64,000 nt of DNA from Allocoleopsis franciscana PCC 7113. Its GTDB lineage: Bacteria > Cyanobacteriota > Cyanobacteriia > Cyanobacteriales > Coleofasciculaceae. Both the position numbers and the translations under genes were made by a program. Numbering within the stretch: the first letter of the stretch is position 1; each line of letters begins with the position of its first letter. Location of the stretch: contig NC_019738.1 of NCBI RefSeq assembly GCF_000317515.1, forward strand, positions 2,940,001 to 3,004,000. Direction: 5' to 3'. The notes under the pieces are model-generated. The model had not been told where the DNA came from. It saw nothing but the letters and a program-made list of their open reading frames with translations, and ran no database searches. Shown here piece by piece: positions 54,254 through 63,760 of the stretch.

Positions 54254-54757
54254 ATGCCCTCATCAAATACCCAACTCCACGAATCCGTTGAAGTCGCCAC
54301 TGTGCCTGAACAGCCGTCCTGGCAAATCAAATTGCTGTACGACGGTGAATGTCCGTTGTGCGTGCGAGAAGTCAACTTCTTGAGAAAACGCGATGCAGGC
54401 CGAAGAAAAGTGGCGTTTGTGGACATTGCCGAGGATGACTACACTCCCTCTTCGCATGGCGGGGTAGACTTTGAGACAGCAATGGGGCGAATTCACGCGG
54501 TACTCCCCGACGGCACTGTGATCAAAAATGTCGAGGTTTTTCGTCGAGTCTACGAAATCCTGGGGATGGGGTGGATTTATGCTGCCACCAAGCTACCTGT
54601 GATTGGTTGGATTGTGGATACCCTATACGAAATCTGGGCGGACTGGCGACTGGCTCTCACGGGACGACCAGACTTAGCTACTATTATGAGCGATCGCCAG
54701 AAGCGGATTGAGTGTAACACCACCGGGCGTTGCCGATTGAATGACGATGATGATTAA
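54254..54757 (+). CDS. DCC-family (DUF393) thiol-disulfide oxidoreductase-like protein
   Basis: ATG 54254 is preferred to a TTG at 54236. The protein is about 167 residues, with the DCC motif DGECPLCVREVNFLRKRDAGR (CPLC active site), VAFVDIAEDDY, a central helix and PVIGWIVDTLYEIWADWR. DCC proteins have a thioredoxin-like fold and are predicted redox enzymes. It stands alone between the BrnT and TpsB genes. Confidence 0.88.
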   Translation: MPSSNTQLHESVEVATVPEQPSWQIKLLYDGECPLCVREVNFLRKRDAGRRKVAFVDIAEDDYTPSSHGGVDFETAMGRIHAVLPDGTVIKNVEVFRRVYEILGMGWIYAATKLPVIGWIVDTLYEIWADWRLALTGRPDLATIMSDRQKRIECNTTGRCRLNDDDD

Positions 54758-54833
54758 CTCTTTCTCCACTCAGATCTCGCACCTCTTGCAGAAATGCCTA
54801 ACCTATAAGCTCTATTCCTTGTATTTTTTTAGT

Positions 54834-56597
54834 TTAAAAAGGCTGAAAACGAATTGAAAACGAAATCCCATTATCTTGCAGAGAATTACCATCTTCAGTA
54901 ACCGAAATCAGAGGAATTCCCCAATCCAAACGAGCAGAAAAATGAGGATTACGTTGCCAACGTAATCCTAAACCAATGCTAGCTAAAGTACTGGAACTGG
55001 GGATTTCGCCCTGATTATTCCAAACCGTACCCACATCAAAAAAAGGAGTCAACAGCAAGGTTCCCATACCATCCGGTTGGCGAATAATCGGATAGTGCAA
55101 TTCCAGAGAACCCACAATCCCATTATCCGCTACTCTTTGATTTTGCCGATAGCCCCGCACCGTCTCGACTCCCCCCATACTAAACTGTTCAATGGGTAAG
55201 AGAGAATCTAAGGAAAATTGAGCGGCGGCGCGAGCCAAGAAGATGGTATTTCCACCTAAAGCCTCAACCCATTGAAACTGTCCCAACCAACTCGCAAACT
55301 GCCCATCAACGCCAGTTTCATTAGACGTAGCTCCCAAAGCATTCAATCCCAAACTCAACTGCGATCGCGCCGCTAAAACTCTCGTTGTCGAGCGATTAAT
55401 CCAGTCCTGATTCAACCGCAGAACCGTCAACTTAGACTTACCATTTTCTGGCCCTGGAGAAAAAGAATAGGGTACATTTTCAAATAAATAAGTCTGACTT
55501 TGACGCAAATCCAAAGAGACACCAACGGTAAATTCACTCTTGGGAGTGCGAACAATAGGCTGACGAAAACCCAGTGAAACGTTGTAAGAATCCGCGTTAA
55601 TATCTAAATCTGCAAAGGGTTGTTCCACAATCCGGCTGCTACTACTGCCATAGCTAATATTCACCGTGCCATCACGAGGATTGACGGGAAATTCATAGCC
55701 CAAGTTATAAGTATTGATCCCTGGACTGACTCCATAATCGAAAGTAAAGCGATCGCCAAAACCCAGCAAGTTGTTATGGGCAATTTCGGCTGTTCCCCGA
55801 ATCTCACCCACACTGGGGGAATCCCGATTTTCGACGGTGAATGCGGCGGTATAGGGTTGTGCTTCTTTTACATTGAGCGTTAATACACTCAAACCGGGGG
55901 CGGTACCTGCGGCAAGTTCAGCTTGTACTGTCTTGATTAAAGGATTAAGTTGCAAGAGTTGTAAGGCTTCTTCCAGACGGGGAAGATTAACGGGGGCAAG
56001 AGTTGCGAGGTTAATGCGCGATCGCACATAAGCGCTTCTCAAACGTGTCAATCCCTCAATCTCAATCTTTTCAATCGCACCTTCTACCACCTGAATCTTC
56101 ACCACACCATCGGTTAAATCTTGGGCGGGCAAAAATGCACCCGAAGTGGTGTAACCCTGATTGGTATATAACTGAGTAATAGCAGCCCGAATCGCCAACA
56201 AATCTTCAAACGTGGCTTCTTTTCCGATAAAAGACGCCACGGCAGCTTCTAATTCTTGGGGTGAAAAGACTGTACTGCCTAAAACTTCTACTCGTTTCAC
56301 CTTCACCTTCACCCCCAATTCGGTGGGTGGTGTCAGGGGTATCTCCGGTGGGGGTGTGAGTGGAGAGGGTGGCGTAGGCGTGTCGGGAGAGGTGGAGGGT
56401 AAAGGGGGTAATCCTGGACGAGTCGGTTCGAGAATTCCAGGTGGCAGATTAGGATTGGTTTGTGCTAACTGTAAAACGATTGAGGGGGTTGGCGTCTGTT
56501 GATTTTCTTCCGACTCAGGAGCCTGTTGTGCTAAGGTCACACAATGGCAACTGAAGTATAACAAACCCGTACCGAGCAGAATTTGTCTCAAATGCAT
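54834..56597 (-). CDS. TpsB outer-membrane transporter (ShlB/FhaC/HecB family)
   Basis: This is a 587-residue protein. A signal peptide (LLGTGLLYFSCHCVTLAQQ) is followed by a Pro-rich linker (about 40-95) and two POTRA domains (VKVKRVEVLGSTVFSPQELEAA, QGYTTSGAFLPAQ, VVEGAIEKIEIEG). A 16-strand beta-barrel ends in Phe (FSIRFQPF), as required for outer-membrane insertion. GVETVRGYRQNQ is the loop region with the conserved VRGY motif that enters the pore. It should export the TpsA at 43323-45947, although the two genes are 9 kb apart and on opposite strands. Confidence 0.93.
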   Translation of the reverse strand: MHLRQILLGTGLLYFSCHCVTLAQQAPESEENQQTPTPSIVLQLAQTNPNLPPGILEPTRPGLPPLPSTSPDTPTPPSPLTPPPEIPLTPPTELGVKVKVKRVEVLGSTVFSPQELEAAVASFIGKEATFEDLLAIRAAITQLYTNQGYTTSGAFLPAQDLTDGVVKIQVVEGAIEKIEIEGLTRLRSAYVRSRINLATLAPVNLPRLEEALQLLQLNPLIKTVQAELAAGTAPGLSVLTLNVKEAQPYTAAFTVENRDSPSVGEIRGTAEIAHNNLLGFGDRFTFDYGVSPGINTYNLGYEFPVNPRDGTVNISYGSSSSRIVEQPFADLDINADSYNVSLGFRQPIVRTPKSEFTVGVSLDLRQSQTYLFENVPYSFSPGPENGKSKLTVLRLNQDWINRSTTRVLAARSQLSLGLNALGATSNETGVDGQFASWLGQFQWVEALGGNTIFLARAAAQFSLDSLLPIEQFSMGGVETVRGYRQNQRVADNGIVGSLELHYPIIRQPDGMGTLLLTPFFDVGTVWNNQGEIPSSSTLASIGLGLRWQRNPHFSARLDWGIPLISVTEDGNSLQDNGISFSIRFQPF

Positions 56598-56705
56598 GAA
56601 TGAGTTAACCGTAAATCTAGGAGTTAAGAAATGTCGGTGGATTTACGGACACTCCCCAGTCTACTCAATAAAATACACTTATCTGTCTCTGGATAGTTGA
56701 CTGAA

Positions 56706-59378
56706 ATGTTTCAAATTTGCCAAGATTGGCGTCGATTCAGTCTTATCTTCTTCGCGAGTCTTGTTTTTTGCAGCGTATTTCACGTGGGAGCAATAGGACA
56801 AGCTCAGTCTTCGGCTCCTGTAGAGCAGCCATCTCTCCCCTCTCCTCCTGCGAGTGGGAGTCAACAACCCTATTCCCAAGCGATACAGCAGGGGATTGAA
56901 CGCTATCAAGGGGGGCAATATGCTGAAGCGATCGCACTCTGGCAACAAGCCTTAACCCAAATTTCCGCCGCCCCAGAGAGAGCGATCATTTACAGTAATT
57001 TAGCGATCGCCTATCGACAAATCGGTCAATTGGATCGAGCAATCGCTCATTGGGAACAAGCCATCCAAATTTATCGCGCCCAAAAAGATGAGGCGGCACG
57101 CTCAGCACAGGCGAGATTGTTCACCGAGCAAGGACAGGCTTACAGCGATTTGGGACAACACAAACGAGCGATTACCCTATTGCAATCAGCGGTTAAAATT
57201 ACTCAAAACACTCCCAATCGACTCACAGAAGCGGCAGCTCAAGGAGCCTTAGGCAGTGCCTACTGGGCATTAGGGGACTATGATCAAGCATTGGCAGCGC
57301 ACCAAACCAGTTTAAAAATTGCCCGTGAATTGAATTATCCCCCTTACATCACAACCGCGTTGAATAACCTGGGCAATGTCTACGCGAGCCGGGGCGATCG
57401 CTATACTTATCAGGCTGAGTTAGCTCAATTAGAGGGCAATAATCGAGAATTTTCGCGCCTATCCCAAGCCGCAACACAAGATCGAACCCAGGGCAAAACT
57501 TACTTTGAGCAAAGTTGGCAAGCAGCTCAAGGGGTTTCAGGGTTAGAGGAAGCAAGAGCCTTGATGAATTGGAATCGTTTGCTGGTTCGGAGTCAGCGTT
57601 CGGGAGCCAGTGGGAACGCCCAGACACAAATTACCCAGCATGACGGAAATTTAATCCTAAAAAATTTTAACCGAGCCAGCGAGTTACTGCAAACCGCACC
57701 GGATTCGCGAGACAAAGCCTATGCGTTAATTAATCTGGCAGAACAAATTTCAAAGGTTGAGGGTTCAAATCTACAACCTGCAACTCTTTTAGAACAAGCG
57801 CTGACGGTGGCGAGAAAGATTGGGGATGCTAGAGCGGAATCCTTTGCTTTAGGAAGCTTCGCCGAGTTACACGAGGCGGCAGGAGACTTGAATCGTGCCC
57901 TGGCATTGAATCGCAAAGCGCAGTTTGCGGCTCAGCAAATCAATGCACCGGATAGCTTGTATCGCTGGCAGTGGCATGTGGGGCGAATGCTCAAAGCGTT
58001 GGGTGAAACCGAACAAGCGATCGCCGCTTATGAACAAGCGATCGCAACGTTGCAAAGCATTCGAGGGGATATTGTTGGCGCGAACAAAGATTTGCAACTC
58101 GATTTCCGCGAACAGGTGGAGCCAGTCTATCGGGAATTGATGACATTATTACTGGAATCTCCCCCATCCGCGAAGGTGAAAAGTGTTATCCCCACGCCAA
58201 AATCTTTGCTCCCCAATCCGTATATTCAGGTAAGTTTGAAAACGACAAAATCCAATCGTGCCAAGTCTTCTGTAGAGCAAGTTGTGGATATTTTGGAATT
58301 ACTCAAACTGGCTGAATTGCAAAACTTCTTTGGGGATGAGTGTGTGCAGGTAGCCTTGGCTGAGAGTGAGGGTGAGGCAGCGTTGACGGATACCAATACC
58401 GTTGTGGTTTACTCGGTGATTTTGGACAAGCAGACGCACCTAATTTTGCGATCGCCGGATGGTTCACTTACCCATTATCCCATTGCAATGGGACGGCAGG
58501 CAATTGAGCAAAAAATTGACCAATTGCGCTATTTCTTGGAATTACGGGCAACGGAAGATTATCTATCCCAAGCGCAGAAAATATACGATTGGCTGATTCG
58601 TCCCTTAGAAGCAAACTTAACGACGTTCAAGCCCAATACTGTGGTTTTTATTAACGATGGAGTGCTGCGGAAAGTCCCGATGGCAGCATTACATGATGGC
58701 AAGGAATTTTTAATTCAGAAGTATCCCATTGCCACAACACCGAGTCTGAGCCTAACGACTCGCCAACCTGTACACAATAACAATTTATCAGCTCTCAGTT
58801 TAGGATTAACCGTGGAGCGATCGCCCTTTGCTTCCCTCTCCAATGTCAGGGCGGAGGTAGAAGCGGTAAACCAGATTTTAGGCGGCACGAAACTCATTGA
58901 TGAAGGGTTTACCCTGCCCAACTTGCAAACCCAATTGCAGAAAAAAAGTTACCCCATTGTACATATCGCCACTCACGGTAAGTTTGGTGTGGATGCGGAG
59001 AGTACATTTTTGGTAGGATTTGACCAGCGGCTGAGTATTGAAACCCTGGATAACTTGTTGCGTTCTCGTCGCAGTCGAGAGGCGGTAGAATTGCTGACAC
59101 TGAGTGCTTGTCAAACCGCTGCTGGGGATAACCGTTCAGCCTTGGGAATTGCGGGGGTTGCGGTTCGTGCTGGGGTTGAGAGTGCCCTAGCAACGCTGTG
59201 GTATATCAACGACGAAGCCACAGTGCCCCTGATTAAGGAATTTTATAGCCAATTGCGTCAACCGAATGTGACCAAGGCGGAAGCGTTGAGACGGGCACAG
59301 GTGAAGATGATTGCGGATGCAAATTACAATCATCCTGCGGTTTGGTCGCCGTTTGTTCTGATTGGGAATTGGTTGTAG
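56706..59378 (+). CDS. TPR-CHAT caspase-like protein (copy 2)
   Basis: The start chosen is ATG 56706 (MFQICQDWRRFSL); a TTG lies 9 nt upstream. About 890 residues with the same layout as copy 1: hydrophobic segment (FSLIFFASLVFCSVFHVGAI), TPR repeats (YQGGQYAEAIALWQQALTQ, GDYDQALAAHQTSLKIARE) and a CHAT domain with His (VHIATHGKFGVDAE) and Cys (LTLSACQTAAGDNRSALG). It is divergent from TpsB with a 108-bp shared upstream region, which suggests joint control. It differs from copy 1 by insertions, such as a linker near 490-520. Confidence 0.9.
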   Translation: MFQICQDWRRFSLIFFASLVFCSVFHVGAIGQAQSSAPVEQPSLPSPPASGSQQPYSQAIQQGIERYQGGQYAEAIALWQQALTQISAAPERAIIYSNLAIAYRQIGQLDRAIAHWEQAIQIYRAQKDEAARSAQARLFTEQGQAYSDLGQHKRAITLLQSAVKITQNTPNRLTEAAAQGALGSAYWALGDYDQALAAHQTSLKIARELNYPPYITTALNNLGNVYASRGDRYTYQAELAQLEGNNREFSRLSQAATQDRTQGKTYFEQSWQAAQGVSGLEEARALMNWNRLLVRSQRSGASGNAQTQITQHDGNLILKNFNRASELLQTAPDSRDKAYALINLAEQISKVEGSNLQPATLLEQALTVARKIGDARAESFALGSFAELHEAAGDLNRALALNRKAQFAAQQINAPDSLYRWQWHVGRMLKALGETEQAIAAYEQAIATLQSIRGDIVGANKDLQLDFREQVEPVYRELMTLLLESPPSAKVKSVIPTPKSLLPNPYIQVSLKTTKSNRAKSSVEQVVDILELLKLAELQNFFGDECVQVALAESEGEAALTDTNTVVVYSVILDKQTHLILRSPDGSLTHYPIAMGRQAIEQKIDQLRYFLELRATEDYLSQAQKIYDWLIRPLEANLTTFKPNTVVFINDGVLRKVPMAALHDGKEFLIQKYPIATTPSLSLTTRQPVHNNNLSALSLGLTVERSPFASLSNVRAEVEAVNQILGGTKLIDEGFTLPNLQTQLQKKSYPIVHIATHGKFGVDAESTFLVGFDQRLSIETLDNLLRSRRSREAVELLTLSACQTAAGDNRSALGIAGVAVRAGVESALATLWYINDEATVPLIKEFYSQLRQPNVTKAEALRRAQVKMIADANYNHPAVWSPFVLIGNWL

Positions 59379-59533
59379 TTATTCGCTAAATGTAGGAGGA
59401 AGGTATGCCTTGCTCTTACGAAGATCGTGTATTAAAACAATAAAACTCTCCTGCTAACCTTGGAAAATCTTGACTCGTCGCTGAATTATTTAAAAACCTG
59501 ATATACTCTTGCGATAGATTTTGGGAAAAACTC

Positions 59534-59770
59534 ATGTCTCTAGAAAGCTTGCAACAATTTTACCAACGAGTACTTGAAGACCCAGCGCTGCAAGAGCGAG
59601 TGCGACGGGCGACTAGTCAGGAAAGCCTGGTCAGGCTAATGGTTCGGTTGGGACAAGAAAACGGCTACGATTTCACTGTTGAGGAGGTGAGGCAACGCAT
59701 GGAGGAAGAATGGATAAAGTACGAAATACGCTACCCAATAGAAAACTTACTTAACCTTCCCGTACTTTAA
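59534..59770 (+). CDS. Nif11-like RiPP precursor peptide (1)
   Basis: This is a 78-residue peptide. It has the Nif11 leader pattern (SLESLQQFYQRVLEDPALQERVRRATSQESLVRLMVRLGQENGYDFTVEEVRQRM). It lacks the double-Gly cleavage site and Cys-rich core of most Nif11 precursors; the tail is EIRYPIENLLNLPVL. A -10-like TATACT (59502-59507) precedes it. It lies 246 bp before the radical SAM maturase, so it may be a substrate, or a leader-like binding protein. Confidence 0.82.
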   Translation: MSLESLQQFYQRVLEDPALQERVRRATSQESLVRLMVRLGQENGYDFTVEEVRQRMEEEWIKYEIRYPIENLLNLPVL

Positions 59771-59798
59771 TTAACATCTCGTACTTTAATTAACATCT
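59761..59798. repeat. 19-bp tandem duplication
   Basis: CGTACTTTAATTAACATCT is present twice in direct succession. The first copy includes the last codons and stop of the Nif11 gene. Confidence 0.8.
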
Positions 59799-60016
59799 CG
59801 CAGGAATGCCACCGTTACAACCCAGACGCATATTATAACGATGGGCTAAAGTAATTGACTCACTATCTCCAGCACTCACGGGCATCAGTCGCATTCTACA
59901 TACAGCAATTTTCAACGCCTTCGCAATAGATGACGGTACAACCGTCGGAAGCAACTTATTTCATCTTTTAGGAATGAGGGATGGTAATTTAGCTTTAATT
60001 ACCAATTAATAATCCT

Positions 60017-61969
60017 ATGACGGATGTATGCTTGGTTTTGATGCCTTACGCTGCAATGGAGCGCCCCTCTCTCGCTCTGGGTTTGTTGAAAGCCAGCCTC
60101 ACGGAGAGTGGAATTAACTCGACGGTGCTCTACCCCAATCTCTGGTTTGCCCAAGAAGTTGGAATCTATAACTACAAGATAATCAGTGAAGGGCTGGCAG
60201 CCTATTTCGTGGGTGAATGGACGTTCTCAGGGGTAGCGTTCCCCGACTTTGAGCCGAACCACTCAGACTATTTCAGGACTATCCCGAATCTTAAAGAAGA
60301 TACAATCAAGGAACTTTGGCGAGTGCGCCAGAAGGCGGCGGCGTTCATTGAGCGCATGGCTGAATCGATTCTGGACTTACAGCCTCGGATTGTCAGTTGT
60401 AGCTCCACCTTTCACCAAAACTGTGCTTCATTAGCCTTGCTGCGGCGAATTCGGGAGTTAGCGCCGGAGGTGATAACGGTGATGGGGGGGGCGAACTGTG
60501 AAGGGGTAATGGGTTTGGCGACTCTCCAGGCGTTTCCTTGGGTGGATTTTGTTTGTTCGGGGGAAGGGGATGAAATCTTTGCCCAGTTATGCGGCAAGGT
60601 TCTGGAACGGGGTCGGGATTTGGACTTGACAGAGTTACCCTTTGGTGTAGTTGGCTCTGCTCATCGGGACAAGGAAGTCGTAATGGCTTTGGCTCCTCGT
60701 GCATCGGTGCAGGATTTGGATCAAATTGCGATTCCGGACTACGACGATTATTTTCAAACGCTGGAAAATTGCCCAAAACTTGCCCCTTACATTACGCCTG
60801 GGATGTTTGTGGAAACGTCACGGGGTTGTTGGTGGGGGCAAAAGCAACATTGTACGTTTTGTGGGCTGAATGGTGCGGGGATGACGTATCGCTCGAAGTC
60901 GCCGGAACGAGTGGTGCGGGAGTTTAGTTGGCTATCTAGGCGCTACGGGCAGCGGAAGTTCTTTGTGGTGGATAGCATTCTGGATTTAAAGCACATTGAT
61001 ACGGTGCTGCCGATGTTTGCGGCGTTGGAGGAGCCTTATTCAATTTTTTATGAAACGAAGGCGAATCTGAAGCGCCAGCAGGTGCAGCAGTTGGCACAGG
61101 CGGGGGTGCGCTGGCTGCAACCGGGAATTGAAAGTATGCATGATTCGCTGCTGGGGCTGATGAAGAAGGGTAATACGGCGTTGATGAATGTCCAGTTGCT
61201 CAAGTGGGCGCGGGAGTTTGGGATTCAGGTGTTTTGGAATTTTTTGGTGGGGTTGCCGGGGGAGTGTGGGGAGTGGTACATCCAGATGTTGGAATGGCTA
61301 CCGTTAATGGTTCACTTGCAGCCGCCAACTGAAGAGACTAGACTCATGCGTTTTGATCGCTTCAGTCCCTATTATGAGCGACAAGAGGAGTATGGGTTAA
61401 CCCTTGTCCCTCAGCGCACCTATTCCTATCTCTATCCCTTGGATGCCGAGAGGCTGAAGGATTTAGCGTACTCGTTTGATGAAGTGGGGGAAGAGAGGAA
61501 GATTCCGGAGCATCAAAGGCTCAAAGAGTGGGTGAGTGAATGGCAAAGGCTGTTTAAGTCGGAGTCGCCGCCGATGTTGAGTGTCATGGAGGATAATGGC
61601 GATCGCATGAAGCTAGTTGATACTCGACCTTGTGCAATTGAGCAGGAAATTAGTTTAGATGGGTTAGCCTATCAAGTGTATGTGGAATGCGATCGGACTT
61701 TGACTTATCGAGAACTGTTGGATGTCCTAAATAAGAAGTACGGATATGAGGTTTCCTGGGATGAGATTCAGCCTGTTGTGGAGGAGTTGCTTCAACGCCA
61801 AATTGTATTGGAACTCAACGGGAGATTGCTGAGCCTTGCAGTTAGGGAACCGATTGTGCCTCTGTTGGATGTTAGAGAACAGCCAGCAGGATATGTAGAT
61901 GTGCAGGGTTATGTCAGCGATAGCCGGAAAGCCTTTTGGGAGTTATTCAGAAAAAAGGTGCCAACTTAA
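60017..61969 (+). CDS. B12-binding radical SAM RiPP maturase
   Basis: This is a 650-residue protein. An N-terminal cobalamin-binding-like domain (MTDVCLVLMPYAAMERPSLALGLLKASL, VMGGANCEG, VCSGEGDEIF) is followed by a radical SAM barrel: ETSRGCWWGQKQHCTFCGLNG, a C-x7-C-x2-C cluster motif, then ILDLKHIDTVLPMF, YETKANLKRQQVQQLAQAGV, QPGIESMHDSLLGLMKKG, WNFLVGLPGE. The pattern is that of ribosomal-peptide maturation radical SAM protein 1, linked with C-methylation of RiPPs. The C-terminal 130 residues include a PqqD-like segment (LDGLAYQVYVECDRTLTYRE, LLDVLNKKYGYEVSWDEI) that may bind the leader. Confidence 0.9.
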   Translation: MTDVCLVLMPYAAMERPSLALGLLKASLTESGINSTVLYPNLWFAQEVGIYNYKIISEGLAAYFVGEWTFSGVAFPDFEPNHSDYFRTIPNLKEDTIKELWRVRQKAAAFIERMAESILDLQPRIVSCSSTFHQNCASLALLRRIRELAPEVITVMGGANCEGVMGLATLQAFPWVDFVCSGEGDEIFAQLCGKVLERGRDLDLTELPFGVVGSAHRDKEVVMALAPRASVQDLDQIAIPDYDDYFQTLENCPKLAPYITPGMFVETSRGCWWGQKQHCTFCGLNGAGMTYRSKSPERVVREFSWLSRRYGQRKFFVVDSILDLKHIDTVLPMFAALEEPYSIFYETKANLKRQQVQQLAQAGVRWLQPGIESMHDSLLGLMKKGNTALMNVQLLKWAREFGIQVFWNFLVGLPGECGEWYIQMLEWLPLMVHLQPPTEETRLMRFDRFSPYYERQEEYGLTLVPQRTYSYLYPLDAERLKDLAYSFDEVGEERKIPEHQRLKEWVSEWQRLFKSESPPMLSVMEDNGDRMKLVDTRPCAIEQEISLDGLAYQVYVECDRTLTYRELLDVLNKKYGYEVSWDEIQPVVEELLQRQIVLELNGRLLSLAVREPIVPLLDVREQPAGYVDVQGYVSDSRKAFWELFRKKVPT

Positions 61970-62039
61970 GTTTGGATAGGTTGTCAACTGGAAAAGCGAA
62001 CGAGGTATAATCCACATAGTTGAATTGGGTATAGCAATC

Positions 62040-62297
62040 ATGAGCCAAAGCACCTTAACGATTTCAGGCTTAGAAGACTTTATGCAATTAGTGCTGGAAG
62101 ATCAGGTGCTGCAAGATAAACTCCAAGCCTGCCCTGATGAAGAAAGCCTTGTTTCCTGTGTCGTTCAACTAGGTCAAGAGAAGGGATACAGATTCACTGA
62201 TGAAGAAGTTCGAGAGAAGCTAGCGCAAATAAGAGAAGAGCACGAATTTACATACCCACTAAGTGATGTACCACCTCAAATTCTTTACTTTTATTAG
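62040..62297 (+). CDS. Nif11-like RiPP precursor peptide (2)
   Basis: ATG 62040 is preferred to a TTG 15 nt upstream. This 85-residue peptide has ISGLEDFMQLVLEDQVLQDKLQACPDEESLVSCVVQLGQEKGYRFTDEEVREKL. Like the first copy it has no Gly-Gly and ends in EFTYPLSDVPPQILYFY, matching the first tail at E-[FI]-x-Y-P-[LI]. It lies 70 bp after the radical SAM gene; TATAAT upstream (about 62007) may be its own promoter. Confidence 0.82.
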   Translation: MSQSTLTISGLEDFMQLVLEDQVLQDKLQACPDEESLVSCVVQLGQEKGYRFTDEEVREKLAQIREEHEFTYPLSDVPPQILYFY

Positions 62298-62434
62298 CCT
62301 AGCTCACACTCTACAGGCAGACTTTGCAACATTCTGTTTGGGAAATTGCAGTAGTTGTGAAGCAGCTTTAGAGCCATAACAGCAAGTTGTACAAGGTAGG
62401 CAAAGTTGAAGTCCACGATAAAAGGGGTAAGTCT

Positions 62435-63487
62435 ATGGACAGCTCAATGGCAGATTACTTGAAAGTGGTTACTTCCTACCTTCCCTCTGAGTTGCTCTCT
62501 CCTAACTCAAGTCTTCACCTCCAAAGCTTGGCTCAAATCTTACCCCCCTTCTCTTCAGCCATGTTGGAGTTTCGCTTAGGCGCTGATCAGTCTCAGACTG
62601 ACATGTCAGTTTTTTTTACCCCTCGTATCCTAAATTTATCAGAGACGTTGCTCAATCATGGTGTTTGGCAAGCTTTACAGGATTTTTGCCAGAATTGCGT
62701 TGAGCCAACATCTCTAGAGCATCGTTACGTGAAAAAAATAGCACTTGAATTTGATTTGGATGAACAGCAATCACAAGTACCAATCCCTTCTATTTTTCTA
62801 TTCTGGAATGAGGGAAATGTTAATGATGCTCAAGCACTGATTGAAATTCTCTTCAGGTTACCTAATTATTTAGTCTCTTCAAAATTACAGTCTAATCTTC
62901 AGCTTTGTGTTAATTCGCTTCCTCAGGGTGCTAAAGTCGAGCATATTGGGGCAATGTTGTCTCGTCCGGGTGAGGTGTTGAGACTAATAGTGGGGGGTAT
63001 CCCTCCACAGCAGTTTTCAGATTATCTGATGCAAATAGGCTGGTGTGAATCCACAGAGACTATCTCTACTCTCGTCTCTAATTTATATGGCTTGGTAGAT
63101 GAAATACGTTTTTTGTCCTTCGATATTGGTGATGTTATTTATCCCAGAGTAGGTTTAGAATTTTTTCTAAAAAAGCAGCCTGAGCATGAACCTAGATGGG
63201 AATTATTTTTAGACCGTTTGATTGAAATGGGATTATGTACGCCAGCTAAAAAAAATGCCCTTCTAGCGTGGTCTGGCATTTCTCAAAAAGCCGACAATCC
63301 AGAATTATGGCCTCAGAATCTGAGTAGGGGAGATCGTTTACTAAGTTCCAGGGCATCTAGCGTTTTTTGGAGAACAATCAACCATATAAAAATTGTCTAT
63401 CAAACAGACAGTCCTTTGGAAGCTAAGGGATATTTAACGTTTAGTCATCAGTGGATCGATGCCAGAACCCTAACTACTAGCTGTTAA
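62435..63487 (+). CDS. Unknown protein of the Nif11/radical SAM locus
   Basis: ATG 62435 follows AAGGGGTAAG and is preferred to a TTG at 62387. The 350-residue protein has no signal peptide and no motif recognised for lanthionine, cyclodehydratase, protease or transporter families. Conserved-looking parts are MLEFRLGADQSQTDMSVFFTP, IPSIFLFWNEGNV and RVGLEFFLKKQPEHEPRWELF. It looks globular alpha/beta. Position suggests a maturation or carrier partner of the Nif11 peptides. Confidence 0.7.
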   Translation: MDSSMADYLKVVTSYLPSELLSPNSSLHLQSLAQILPPFSSAMLEFRLGADQSQTDMSVFFTPRILNLSETLLNHGVWQALQDFCQNCVEPTSLEHRYVKKIALEFDLDEQQSQVPIPSIFLFWNEGNVNDAQALIEILFRLPNYLVSSKLQSNLQLCVNSLPQGAKVEHIGAMLSRPGEVLRLIVGGIPPQQFSDYLMQIGWCESTETISTLVSNLYGLVDEIRFLSFDIGDVIYPRVGLEFFLKKQPEHEPRWELFLDRLIEMGLCTPAKKNALLAWSGISQKADNPELWPQNLSRGDRLLSSRASSVFWRTINHIKIVYQTDSPLEAKGYLTFSHQWIDARTLTTSC

Positions 63488-63760
63488 TCCAAGAATTCAA
63501 TCAACCATAAACAATCGATACTCGCCCTGGATGACAGCTTAAGAAAAATACCCTAAAAAGGTTAGCTTACTGGACATAGACTGGGTGCGATTGCTCCGCA
63601 ACATAGCTGAATTTGAGCCTGCACGCTAGAAATCCCCAGCAATTCAACTTAGGCTCAAGCCGGATAAGGCTATTTAGCTGATTCTTGAAGATTTTTTGCT
63701 GCTACAAATGAAAAATCTAAGAACCTGCTATACTTTTGCGATAACTTTTGGGAAAACTAT

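Noticed and set aside
59799-60016. Minus-strand frame ending LGCNGGIPARC near the Nif11 gene, considered as a RiPP core or transposase end
   Set aside because: The frame is broken by stops, has no usable start and is antisense to the Nif11 locus; no reliable family match.
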